Below are positions 33,721-43,831 of a stretch of 64,000 nt of DNA, in pieces. The notes under the pieces are model-generated. The model did not search any database, was not told the origin of the DNA, and saw only the letters and a list, made by a program, of their open reading frames with translations. The stretch lies in NCBI GenBank assembly GCA_947095535.1, contig OX352772.1, positions 189,163,923-189,227,922 of the forward strand, given 5' to 3'. This DNA is from Poecilobothrus nobilitatus. Taxonomy: Eukaryota > Arthropoda > Insecta > Diptera > Dolichopodidae. The translations under genes were made by a program, and so were the position numbers. The stretch's first letter is position 1; each line of letters begins with the position of its first letter.

Positions 33721-34671
33721 CTGAAGTTTTGACGTTTATGTTCAATTATATTGTGAAATTTCTATTTCCCACCATGCAAACTATATTTTAAAATTTTTTT
33801 TATGTTTTTAGAAAAAAAACAAAAAGCGAAAACAACAAAACAAAATTTAAAATTCAACGGAATAAAAGAGCGTCGTTTTTGAATATGTATATTATAGGTA
33901 TAGATTATACATATTATATGATACATATGTATATACTTTACATGGGTTTTTTATAAAAATGGAAAATTATTAATGAAAATCAGAAAATTTTGGAAAAATA
34001 TTAATTTTGTAAGATGGCTATACTGAATATTTATCATTTAAAAAGAAAAAAATGAAAGTTGGTTGGTAAATCATTGAGTAAAATGGTTTTAAATGTCTGT
34101 CATTTACAGATTAAATATTATCATATGTAAGAATTTATTTCGTATAAAATATTAGACTTCTAAAGTTTAATAAGCGGCCACTCTACTACTGCACCAAACT
34201 CCCCACTGAAGTTTTGACATTTATATTCAATTATATTGTGAAATTTTTATTTCCCACCATGCAAACTATATTTTAAAATTTTTTTTATGTTTTTAGAAAA
34301 AAAACAAAAAGCAAAAACAACAAAACAAAATTTAAAATTCAACGGAATAAAAGAGCGTCGTTTTTGAATATGTATATTATAGGTATAGATTATACATATT
34401 ATATGATACATATGTGTATACTTTACATGGGCTTTTTATAAAAATGGAAAATTATTAATGAAAATCAGAAAATTTTGGAAAAATATTAATTTTGTAAGAT
34501 GGCTATACTGAATATTTATCATTTAAAAAGAAAAAAATGAAAGTTGGTTGGTAAATCATTGAGTAAAATGGTTTTAAATGTCTGTCATTTACAGATTAAA
34601 TATTATCATATGTAAGAATTTATTTCGTATAAAATATTAGAAATAAAAAAAAGAAAAAAAAAAAAGAATAG

Positions 34672-34742
34672 AATCGAACTTGCAAACTAAAGACTTCTAA
34701 AGTTTAAGAGCGACCACTCTGCCACTGCACCAAACTCCCCAG
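34672..34742 (-). other. tRNA-like segment in array unit 4
   Basis: Same module; one base shorter in the D-arm region. Unit 3 (34154-34205) has lost the B box half. Confidence 0.55.
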
Positions 34743-35204
34743 TGAAGTTTTGACGTTTATATTCAATTATATTGTGAAAATTCTATTTCCCACCATGCAA
34801 ACTATATTTTAAAATTTTTTTTATGTTTTTAGAAAAAAAACAAAAAGCAAAAACAACAAAACAAAATTTAAAATTCAACGGAATAAAAGAGCGTCGTTTT
34901 TGAATATGTATATTATAGGTATAGATTATACATATTATATGATACATATGTATATACTTTACATGGGTTTTTTATAAGAATGGAAAATTATTAATGAAAA
35001 TCAGAAAATTTTGGAAAAATATTAATTTTGTAAGATGGCTATACTGAATATTTATCATTTAAAAAGAAAAAAATGAAAGTTGGTTGGTAAATCATTGAGT
35101 AAAATGGTTTTAAATGTCTGTCATTTACAGATTAAATATTATGATATGTAAGAATTAATTTCGTATAAAATATTAGAAATAAAAAAAAAAAAAAAAATAG
35201 AATA

Positions 35205-35275
35205 GAATCGAACTTGCAAACTAAAGACTTCTAAAGTTTAATAAGCGGCCACTCTACCACTGCACCAAACTCCCA
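35205..35275 (-). other. tRNA-like segment in array unit 5
   Basis: Same module, cut at its 5' side where the unit has a deletion after CTCCC. Confidence 0.55.
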
Positions 35276-35677
35276 AAAAACAAAAAGCAAAAACAACAAA
35301 ACAAAATTTAAAATTCAACGGAATAAAAGAGCGTCGTTTTTGAATATGTATATTATAGGTATAGATTATACATATTATATGATACATATGTATATACTTT
35401 ACATGGGTTTTTTATAAAAATGGAAAATTATTAATGAAAATCAGAAAATTTTGGAAAAATATTAATTTTGTAAGATGAAAGAAAAAAATGAAAGTTGGTT
35501 GGTAAATCATTGAGTAAAATGGTTTTAAATGTCTGTCATTTACAGATTAAATATTATGATACTATACTAAAACTAATTCTTAAATTAAATACTAATACAT
35601 TCACACAATTTTATTAAAAAAAACAATCCATTTCTATATAAAAATAAAAATTTTTTTTTATTTTTTGTTTTTTTTTT

Positions 35678-36221
35678 TTAACTTTGTTGGCTTGTTAGGG
35701 CCAATAATATTCTTATTTTGTGTTTAAAAAAAAGTAAATTATCAATAATCTTAAGGTTTTGCGGAAGATCATTGTAAACCTTTAAACAGTTATATAAACA
35801 GTTTTTTTTTTGTTATCTGTTCTAAATAATGTTAGATAAAAATTTGCCTTATTGCGAGTGTTGTAATTATGTATGTCAATCATTCGATTTAGAATAAAGT
35901 TATGTTTAATTTTGTTATTTACAATTTTAAAAGTTAGTAAGTATAGTTCAAACCTGCAAATTCTTTCAAGGTTTAAATATTGCTTTGAATAAAACAAACT
36001 TGTTGGATGGTATATGGGGAATCCATGAATTACTTTTATACATTTTTTATGAATTATATCTAGTTTATTCATATAGATTTGTGGAGCATTACTCCAAATT
36101 GGGTTGAAATACGAAATTAGTGATTTTATATAAGAAGCATAAATGATAAATAAAGCCTTGTGTGACAAAAAGTTTCTCAATCTACGAATAACAAAAATAT
36201 AAGGCGTTATACGTTTTAAGT
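35678..36221 (-). pseudogene. LINE ORF2, C-terminal part (left of the Polinton)
   Basis: Minus-strand coding from the Polinton junction (36221) to a TAA at 35678-35680. It contains IRRLRNFLSHKALFIIYASY, then HKKCIKVIHGFP and YNTRNKANFYL, the usual post-RT region of non-LTR retrotransposons, ending with VYNDLPQNLKIID and LLALTSQQS. One or more frame changes lie near 35785-35800. The RT part lies on the other side of the Polinton at 50833; removing 36222-50832 makes the two halves adjacent in the same frame (about DYIIKQ then LKRITPY). Poly(A)-like sequence follows the stop (minus strand, about 35677-35640). Confidence 0.85.
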
Positions 36222-36449
36222 AGTATAGCTATGCCGATTCCAGCACAGTCAGTGGTATTATGGAATTCATTTTTGGTTTGGAAGGGTGTTATACCATAGA
36301 ATTTATAGAATCAAAAACACAGTACAATGTAGGTATTTGCCAAAGTTATTGATAGCAGGTGCCCGACCAGGCGTTGCCGAAGTTATTGATAGCAGGTGCC
36401 CGAGCAGGCGTTGGGCTTGTAGCTGAAAACAAAACAAAGTTGTAGGATA
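36222..36449 (+). repeat. Polinton left TIR (about 228 bp)
   Basis: Matches the right TIR closely but carries an extra, imperfect 36-bp tandem copy of GCCGAAGTTATTGATAGCAG plus what follows (36340-36412), accounting for the greater length. Confidence 0.9.
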
Positions 36450-38590
36450 CTGAACATTTTAATATACTTACAAGTGAAGAAATAAAAAATTTTGAAGATG
36501 CTACCGTTTGTCATATTTGTGAAATATGAAAGAAAAGAATCGTATCGCGATTACACAGAAAAGTATCGCGGAGCGTCACATCAAAGTTGCAACTTAAATT
36601 ATAAAATTCCAAAAGTAATTCCTGTAGTTTTTCATAACTTAAGCAAGTATGATGCTCATTTACCAATAAGGGATGTGTCAAATAATATTCAAGAGTACGT
36701 TCATATTTACAGAAAAATATATATCTATTATAAAAAAAATTGATTATCTTGGAATTTCTTTTAAATTTATTGATTCACTTCGTTTTATGGCATCATCATT
36801 GGATAAATTATCATCGTATCTTAAAGAAAAACCAATTTTACGTTCTGAATTTTCAAATATTAATGAAGAAAAATTCAATTTATTAACAAGAAAGGGCGTT
36901 TTTCCATATGAGTATATCAAAGATTGGTGTAATTTGGATGAAACTGCATTACCTAGAAAAAGAAGTTTTTATAGTTCATTAAATAATAATCATATAAGTA
37001 TTAAGGATTATGAACATGCAAAAAAAATTTGGGGTGGATTTAATATCAAAACTCTAGGTGAATAAAGTGATATTTATTTGAAAACAGATGTTTTATTACT
37101 TGCTGATGTTTTTGAAAGTTTTAGAAGAACCTGCATTAGTAACTATAAGTTAGATTCAGCACATTATTACACCTTACCAGGTTTTGCATGGGATGTTTTG
37201 TTACAATACACTGAAGTAGAGATTGAATTAATTAAAGATGTGGATATCTTGATGTTTGTCGAAAAAGGAATTCGTGGAGGTTTAACTCAATGTTCGAAAA
37301 GATATGGAAAAGCGAACAACAAAAACATGGAAACTTAAAAAGAGCATGATGATTCTACATATCTTATGTATTATGACATCAACGCTATGTATTCTTGGGC
37401 TATGACGCAATTTTTACCATATAAAAATTTAAAATTTATCAATATTGATGAAACATTCAACTTTGATATTCCTGATGATTCAAGTTCTGGATATATATTA
37501 GAAGTTGATCTTGAATATCCACTAGATTTACATGAAAATCACGCAGACCTACCCATGGTCCCAGAAAAAAAAACACCACCAAACTCAAAAGAAAAGAAAA
37601 TGATGGGAACATTATTTAACAAGACAAATTACGTACACTTTACAGAAACTTAAAACAATATATACAACAAGGAATGAAACTTAACAAAATCCATCGTGTA
37701 TTAAGTTTTACGCAGACTGATTGGATGAGACCATATATTGAATTAAATACATCCCTTCGTCAAAAGGCTACAAATGATTTCGAAAAAAATTTATTCAAAT
37801 TAATGTGTAATGCAGTGTTTGGAAAGACGATGGAAAATGTTCGTCTTCGTAGAGACATTAAGCTTCGAACATCATGGCATGGTCGGTATGGTGCAGAAGC
37901 GTTAATAGCCAAACCAACTTTTCATTCGAGAACAATATTTGATGACAACTTATTAGCAATTGATTTGTTAAAAACAGAAATAATATTTAATTAACCGATT
38001 TATGTAGGAAAGTCAATTTTAGATATATCAAAAATTTTACTTTATGAATTTCATTATGAATATATGAAAAATAAATATGGTGAAAAATGTCAGTTGTGCT
38101 ATACAGACACTGATTCTCTCATTTACACAATTGAAACAGATGATGTATATGCGGATATGAAAGATAACTTACAACGTTTTGATACATCAGATTATGCAAC
38201 AAACAATCCGTACAATATGCCCCAAGTAAATTAAAAAAAAACCAAGACTTATGAAAGATAAAAATAATGGTCTCATCATGCTTGAATTTGTTGGTCTTCG
38301 AGCAAAAATATATGCTTTACAAATTCAAAAAAATGATAATGAATTTGAAATAACTAAAAAAGCCTAAGGTGTAAAGAATGCTGTATTGGATAAAGAAATA
38401 TCATTTGAAGATTATCTGAGTGTGCTGAACCAAAATGTTGAATGCAGCCACACACAAAATACAATAAGGTCAAAGAATCATCAACTATTTAGTATTAAGC
38501 AAAAAAAATAACCCTCAGCCCTTTTGACAACAAGAGGTATTTAATTCCTAATAGTAACAGAATATTACCATGGGGATATCACAGCATTAT
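36440..38590 (+). pseudogene. Polinton DNA polymerase B, C-terminal two thirds (5' truncated, broken)
   Basis: Begins abruptly inside the left TIR region, in the exonuclease domain: ATVCHIC zinc-type motif, KYRGASHQSCNLNY, VVFHNLSKYDAHL (Exo II) and LKTDVLLLADVFE. Polymerase motifs follow in order. Motif A is YYDINAMYSWAM near 37369, motif B KLMCNAVFGKT near 37797, and motif C YTDTDS at 38100-38117. FVGLRAKIYA and a LPWGYHSI end follow near 38575. The N-terminal third is missing here and lies downstream at 39345. Damage: in-frame TAA at 37063, 37336, 37992 and 38365, and frameshifts near 36520, 36700, 37645 and 38235 (the last in an A-run). It cannot make polymerase. The Asp residues of motif C are intact. 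Confidence 0.9.
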
Positions 38591-38624
38591 AACTGAAAAC
38601 TAAAATAAAAATCATTTAATGTTA

Positions 38625-38657
<33 letters not shown>

Positions 38658-39334
38658 TTTTTTTGTTTATTGTTTTATATATTTTTTATTTTTAATTAAA
38701 TGCATACAATATTCAATTTTACGATTTGCTAATAAAATACCACATTTACAAAATTCTATTTGAAACGTAAAAAATGTCCTCAAAAGTACTGCTGTATCTG
38801 AAGGAACATCAGTCGTTAGCCAATATTTTTCACCTCCATAATTTCTATGAAGGTAATTTTTAATAGATTCATCCTTGTCATTATATATGGCTGTTATTAT
38901 TCCGCTATCACACACCTTTTTTAACGCAATGTCCTGTAGCCTGCACGGTTGTTCTATGACTTTAACGTCAATACCTTCGTTCATAAATCTCTCCAATTGC
39001 TGGAGTTCTAAATCTTCTTCAAAATTTTTAATATTGTGGTAGAATTCGCTGGAGTTCATTATTATATGAAATATTAATGTTGTAATAGTTTCACATGTTG
39101 TTGATTTAATTATTGCGGTTTTCTAAGTTTTATGAAAATGTGAGTTCGTTTTGTTTTTAATTCAATGAGTAAGCTATTGATATAAAATTTTGGAAACCAC
39201 ATTTTTTAAAATTTAAAAAAACCTCATAACTCGGAAAATTTAATTTTAAAAATTAACATAAAATGATAATTAATTTTATATAAAAAGGGACGATATTTGT
39301 TTTATAGATCACATAATTGTTGAAGTAATCCATA
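38548..39334. repeat. 785-bp direct duplication inside the Polinton, copy 1
   Basis: Nearly identical to 40262-41046. Contains the polymerase 3' end, an (AAT)n run and the complete minus-strand ORF at 38667. Confidence 0.9.
38667..39059 (-). CDS. Uncharacterised Polinton ORF, 130 aa (copy 1)
   Basis: Clean ATG-to-stop frame. Acidic N-terminus (FEEDLELQQLERFMNEG), then a mixed alpha/beta-like region with YLHRNYGGEKYWLTTDVP and a C-terminal FQIEFCKCGILLANRKIEYC carrying three Cys. No signal peptide or membrane span. I do not recognise the fold. It lies convergent to the polymerase gene, 75 bp from its end, and exists twice with identical protein sequence. Position and orientation with the capsid block suggest a Polinton structural or regulatory gene, but this is inference. 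Confidence 0.65.
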   Translation of the reverse strand: MNSSEFYHNIKNFEEDLELQQLERFMNEGIDVKVIEQPCRLQDIALKKVCDSGIITAIYNDKDESIKNYLHRNYGGEKYWLTTDVPSDTAVLLRTFFTFQIEFCKCGILLANRKIEYCMHLIKNKKYIKQ

Positions 39335-39344
39335 AATTATATTC

Positions 39345-40255
39345 TCTCACTCGATTAAAACTTAGAAGAATTTTTTAAAACAAATTTCGAAGAAAAATTA
39401 ATTGTGGAGTTAGAGTAATTTCAAGAAAAAGATTCTGGATGGGCGTTGAGAGATATTGTAAATCTTACAATAAACATTAATAAATATACTACGATGATCG
39501 GTTCAACATTTGTTGACTTACCACAGTGGATAAAGAAGAAACAGCTTGTCTGAATGTTAAAAATACAGACAACAAATGTTTTGCTTGCGCAGTAGTTTCA
39601 GCCCTTTATCCAGTGGATCGAAACTCACAACGCGTCACACAATATCCGCATTATTCCACCGTTTTAAAATTTAATGGTATTTCATTCCCTATTTCTAGAG
39701 AAGATATTGGGAAATTTGAAAAGTTAAATAATATAAGTATAAATTTATATTAACTTAAAAAAAACGGGAAATTTTTGGTAACACCAGTCAGATTAACGAA
39801 AAATAAAAATGAAAGACATGTGAATTTACTTATAATACAAGATAGATATGAAGATCAAGTTGAAGAAGAAATGATGTCTAACAGAAACAGTGAACCTATT
39901 GTATATCATTATGTGTGGATTAAGAATCTTTCTAGACTTCTATCAAATCAATTAACAAAACATCAGCATAGAAATTTTATTTGCGATCGATGTCTTCATT
40001 TTTTTCATACTAAACAAAAACTTGAATCTCACTTAGAAAATTGCGAAAATTCAAATTAATGTAAAGTAAGTTTTCCACCATACGAGAACATTAAATTTCA
40101 AATCTTTAAACATAAAGAAAAGAATCCCTTTATAATTTATGCAGATTTTGAATGTTTATTAAAACCTGTATGTAATATATCAGCAAATACATAGCAGTAT
40201 CAAGAACATCAGGCTCATAGCATAGGATATCAGGACATCAGGCTCATAGCATAGG
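39345..40255 (+). pseudogene. Polinton DNA polymerase B, N-terminal third (3' truncated, broken)
   Basis: This is the part missing from the polymerase at 36440. Motifs in order: FQEKDSGWAL near 39425, ININKYTTMIGSTFVDLP, LNVKNTDNKCFACAVVSALY (from 39544), FNGISFPI, HVNLLIIQD, the WIKNLSRLLSNQLTKHQH block, a C..C...H...C zinc-type region (CDRCLHFFH, HLENC) and IIYADFECLL (Exo I). Breaks: a TAA near 39417 in the opening part, a frameshift near 39525, stops near 39753 and 40059, and a TAG near 40192. At about 40200-40260 the sequence becomes a doubled ACATCAGGCTCATAGCATAG, then jumps directly to the polymerase 3' end. The core domain is deleted. Confidence 0.88.
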
Positions 40256-40261
40256 ATATTA

Positions 40262-41046
40262 CTAATAGTAATAGAACATTACCATGGGGATATCACAGCA
40301 TTATAACTGAAAACTAAAATAAAAATCATTTAATGTTAAATAATAATAATAATAATAATAATAAAAAATTTTTTTGTTTATTGTTTTATATATTTTTTAT
40401 TTTTAATTAAATGCATACAATATTCAATTTTACGATTTGCTAATAAAATACCACATTTACAAAATTCTATTTGAAACGTAAAAAATGTCCTCAAAAGTAC
40501 TGCTGTATCTGAAGGAACATCAGTCGTTAGCCAATATTTTTCACCTCCATAATTTCTATGAAGGTAATTTTTAATAGATTCATCCTTGTCATTATATATG
40601 GCTGTTATTATTCCGCTATCACACACCTTTTTTAACGCAATGTCCTGTAGCCTGCACGGTTGTTCTATGACTTTAACGTCAATACCTTCGTTCATAAATC
40701 TCTCCAATTGCTGGAGTTCTAAATCTTCTTCAAAATTTTTAATATTGTGGTAGAATTCGCTGGAGTTCATTATTATATGAAATATTAATGTTGTAATAGT
40801 TTCACATGTTGTTGATTTAATTATTGCGGTTTTCTAAGTTTTATGAAAATGTGAGTTCGTTTTGTTTTTAATTCAATGAGTAAGCTATTGATATAAAATT
40901 TTGGAAACCACATTTTTTAAAATTTAAAAAAACCTCATAACTCGGAAAATTTAATTTTAAAAATTAACATAAAATGATAATTAATTTTATATAAAAAGGG
41001 ACGATATTTGTTTTATAGATCACATAATTGTTAAAGTAATCCATAA
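40262..41046. repeat. 785-bp direct duplication inside the Polinton, copy 2
   Basis: Only a handful of differences from copy 1 (for example ATTACC/CATTACC near the start, GTTGAAG/GTTAAAG near the end), so the duplication is recent. Confidence 0.9.
40378..40770 (-). CDS. Uncharacterised Polinton ORF, 130 aa (copy 2)
   Basis: Same protein as 38667-39059, residue for residue, within the 785-bp duplication. This copy keeps its presumed original position beside the capsid block (next gene upstream starts at 41306), so it is probably the ancestral one. Confidence 0.65.
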   Translation of the reverse strand: MNSSEFYHNIKNFEEDLELQQLERFMNEGIDVKVIEQPCRLQDIALKKVCDSGIITAIYNDKDESIKNYLHRNYGGEKYWLTTDVPSDTAVLLRTFFTFQIEFCKCGILLANRKIEYCMHLIKNKKYIKQ

Positions 41047-41306
41047 ATAATAATAATAATAAAAATGGATTTTTTTTTAAACAACATTAACAACAAATTT
41101 AATGCAACAACACCAACTATCAAAGTTCGTGATATGAAGTTGCACAAATCGTATTTTGCTTTTGATGTTAAATAATGATAGCTGTATGGTGGCTTAATTA
41201 TAAAATGTTGTATTTCATTATTAGATGTAAAAATTGTGATTTCTTTCAAAATAAATTTGTTGTTATTATCCTGAAAACCTTGAATATCTATGATAACATA
41301 ATCCAT
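41031..41306 (-). pseudogene. Polinton ORF with DIQGF N-terminus, truncated
   Basis: Starts 4 bp after the MCP stop. The N-terminus MDYVIIDIQGF followed by FILKEITIF and KPPYSYHYL is a block I associate with a Polinton protein of insects whose DIQGF motif sits where exonucleases of the DEDD type carry their first acidic residues; that is a weak inference. After about residue 62 the sequence turns into a hydrophobic low-complexity tail encoded by an (ATT)n-rich patch, just where the 785-bp duplication ends. The real C-terminus is lost. Confidence 0.5.
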
Positions 41307-41309
41307 TTT

Positions 41310-42503
41310 TCATACAATTTTATTGACCTCTCCGGTTAAAGGTGTAAATTCAACTAATCTATCATGTAGTATAAGACAATATGCTGTTGTATTGTTGGGA
41401 ATTTTTTCTGAAGTTTTCAATTCGATTCTCACATCAACTGGACCCATTTTTAAATTTTCATTTTTGATAACGAGTATCAATTACTAATATCATAGCATTT
41501 TTTTTAAAATCTTCCCATGTTATTAATGGTTCCGATATATCATGATTATAATAATTTTTACGAAAACTTGTGTATGCCTCATAAGCAATTCCATAGCGAT
41601 TTCTATCAAAAGATAAATTCATGTCTTCATATGGATAACATTCTGAATTTAGATAAACTTTTAAATCAGTCACATTACAATAATCAAATTTTGAGGAATC
41701 CTTATCAAGTTAATTTGATTTGTTTGTTTGTAGAGCAAATATAATAAATCGAGGTTTTTAAAGTTGTGTAGTTGTTTTTAACATTCCAAATATGTTAGTA
41801 TTAGTGGGTATTAGTGGGTAAAGTAGGATATTCATATAGGTCCCAATTTCTGAAAGCTATTATCATTTTCGCTCCATTATTAATATTTTTGTATAAATTC
41901 AATTTTAATGTATCAGCCAAAGTAATATGTTGCACTCTCCATTGTACTTTATTCAATTGAATTTTTGGTTTTTTATTAGCATCAGAACAAAGTAAAGAAT
42001 TATCATCCGATCGTGAACGTACCAAAATTAACTCATGTTTTGCATTCGGTATAATATTTTTATAATCCTCAGCAAAACCTAAAAGTCTTCTTAATGGACT
42101 ACAAAAGTTGAAAAATAAAGATTTCGGTTCCAATGTTTTAAATGCCTGCCAATTTGCATTAGCGAGACCTTTACCTTCATTTTCATTCAATGATAGATAA
42201 TTTTTTAAACATGTTGTGATACCAACACTTCGAATACTATCAATTTCTTTTCCATTTAGCTCATAACGTATTTGATCAAATAGAAATGCAATAGCATTAT
42301 TAGTAAATTTTGTTTTTGTTGTTGGAGTTCCATCACTCTTTGTAATATTAGATGTTAGATGGTAAAATATTTAAATTTTGGTTTTGTATTTGGATACGAA
42401 TAATATCGCTTTTGTTAAATGAATTTAAAAATGGTGAATAAGTATGCCAATGTGCATTTGTTACACTTTTATCAATGATGGGGTTAAGAAATAAATTATC
42501 CAT
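41310..42503 (-). pseudogene. Polinton major capsid protein (double jelly-roll type), broken
   Basis: Minus strand from ATG 42503 to TGA 41310-41312, about 398 codons. Landmarks in order: MDNLFLNPIIDKS, FNKSDIIRIQIQNQ, an AIAFLFDQIRYELNG stretch in another frame, LSLNENEGKGLANANW, ALKTLEP-like region, DLYEYPTLPTNTH, TDLKVYLNSECYPYED and MGPVDVRIELKTSE at the end. This is the order found in Polinton MCPs, which form the virion hexons. Breaks: frameshift near 42360, a 10-bp tandem duplication (ATTAGTGGGT twice, near 41803) shifting frame, in-frame TAA at 41758 and 41710, and a frame change near 41455. It is the first gene of a minus-strand structural block after the penton gene. Not functional. 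Confidence 0.88.
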
Positions 42504-42680
42504 TTTAATATCTTTTTAATTTTAAACCAATGGATTTTAAAAATTGTTGATTTTCTATTGTTAAAGGTTGTATGTTTTTTTTTAAAAGCTGAGATCCTTT
42601 CTCTCTTAATGTTGATGTATAATTAAACTGATGTTTATTATTTATGGAATATTTATGAGGGTTGTTATTATCATATAATA

Positions 42681-43391
42681 TCATTTTTGATGTTGTTGCT
42701 GTTGTTGTTGTTGCTGTTTCAAGTGCAATCGCACAGTAACAGTTTCACCTCTAAAATTAATTAAATTTCCGTACTGATCTACTAATTTTACAATTATTGA
42801 AATTATTCGATTGATGGCTACTGGTAAATAAATAAGATTTCGTGGAACTTCAATTATTTTATAGCCTGGTCCAACACCAATTGAAAATTCATGTAATATA
42901 TGAGCTTCTTCATCATTAATATATGTTCCTTGTATAATGTTACATTCAAGTCTTACAATGTTTATTTTATTTATGTCAACAGGAAGATCTGATAAATGCC
43001 AAATATTTGATTTTAATTTTTTCTGACTAAATCCTAATAATTTTCCAATACTATTTTCTTGCCTAAAATCAATATCCATTTATGAAAATATTTCACATCT
43101 CAATGTATTATTATTAGCTCTTATTTGAAGCCTTTTTTTCTCTGTATTAGGGATTCCCAACTCTTTTTTAATAAATTCCTCAATGTCTTCGATTTCATAA
43201 GAACCAATAGGAATTTTAATTTTTTTATTATTAATGATAAAGTTATTGTTGTCTTCATCGATATTGGGTATTGAATTATATGTTTGAAAATCAACAAGAG
43301 CACAAATATAATCACCCTTTAAATCTATAGGTGGAAAATTTTCTGCTGTTAGAATTGATCTATTTCCATTTAAAGTCAATGTTATTGACAT
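42681..43391 (-). pseudogene. Polinton minor capsid (penton, single jelly-roll) protein with one internal TAA
   Basis: A single frame of about 236 codons from ATG 43391, interrupted only by TAA at 43080-43082 between EIFS and MDIDF. Landmarks: MSITLTLNGNRSILTAENFP, DLKGDYICALVDFQTYNSIP, IPIGSYEIEDIEEFI, LQIRANNNTLRCE, IGKLLGFSQKK, WHLSDLPVDIN, EEAHILHEFSIGVGPGYKI and a C-terminal GETVTVRLHL. The final nine or so residues are polyglutamine from CAA/CAG repeats. The minor capsid protein sits at the vertices of the capsid in related viruses. Homology is continuous on both sides of the stop, so one mutation separates it from an open frame. It lies just upstream of the MCP gene on the same strand. 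Confidence 0.85.
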
Positions 43392-43437
43392 GGTTTCTGT
43401 ATATTAAATGAAACATTTTGTTTGCATACTTATCTTT

Positions 43438-43457
<20 letters not shown>

Positions 43458-43468
<11 letters not shown>

Positions 43469-43829
43469 TTACAAAGTGATTAGTATTATATAAAAAAGCT
43501 AAACATAAGTGTCTACAATTGTATGTATTAAATTTTTGATATGTATTATAATTATATGTAAGCTTATCACCTAAATATTTTACAACTTCAATTGGTGGTT
43601 GTGAATTTCCAAAACTATCAAAATATTCAATTTTATTTAAATTCTTATAATATGCTACCCAATGAGATCCCGGTCCACTTGAGTTATCTAAATTTATAAT
43701 TCCGCATTCACGCTTCCAAGGTTTAATTTTAGGAAGATTATCTCTCATAAAAACTCCACGAAAATAAAGCAAATACTTTTGTCCAAAATTATTTATATCA
43801 ATATCAGTTAGAGCCCGTTTGGGTAGCAT
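43458..43829 (-). CDS. Adenovirus-type cysteine protease of the Polinton
   Basis: 123 aa, open. Catalytic arrangement as in adenain-type (C5) proteases: GSHWVAYY with His56, YFDSFG with Asp71, Gln98 in the YQKF stretch, and YNCRHLCLAF with Cys105 as the likely nucleophile. The enzyme would mature capsid proteins. It is somewhat short; a few C-terminal residues may be lost where a (TTTA)n microsatellite (43436-43470) begins at the stop. Its ATG lies 2 bp after the stop of the PLA2-like gene, so both are probably on one transcript. I see no inactivating change. Confidence 0.85.
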
Positions 43830-43831
43830 AT

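Larger units (their letters stand above)
32542..35559 (-). mobile_element. Helitron-like element with an internal satellite array
   Basis: On the minus strand the right end has a hairpin CCTCGAATTTCGAGG, 12 nt, then CTAG (32545-32542) followed by T: the classic Helitron 3' end. The start on the minus strand is TC at 35559-35558 after A, consistent with insertion between A and T. The body is mostly a tandem array (32803-35559). No Rep/helicase, so non-autonomous. The 5' end is less certain than the 3' end. Confidence 0.6.
32803..35559. repeat. Tandem array, unit about 535 bp, six to seven copies
   Basis: The landmark ATGAAAGTTGGTTGGTAAAT occurs at about 32983, 33516, 34052, 34538, 35073 and 35488 (spacings 533, 536, 486, 535, 415; the short ones carry deletions). 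A degenerate first unit starts near 32803. Most units contain a tRNA-like segment on the minus strand. Copies 2-5 are nearly identical to one another. Confidence 0.9.

Noticed and set aside
33111..35275. True tRNA genes in the array
   Set aside because: A and B boxes are present, but the acceptor and anticodon arms do not pair properly and the module is copied with the satellite; a SINE-derived segment fits better.
32803..35559. CRISPR-like regularly spaced repeats
   Set aside because: Units are about 535 bp, contiguous and nearly identical with no unique spacers, in a eukaryotic transposon context: a satellite array.
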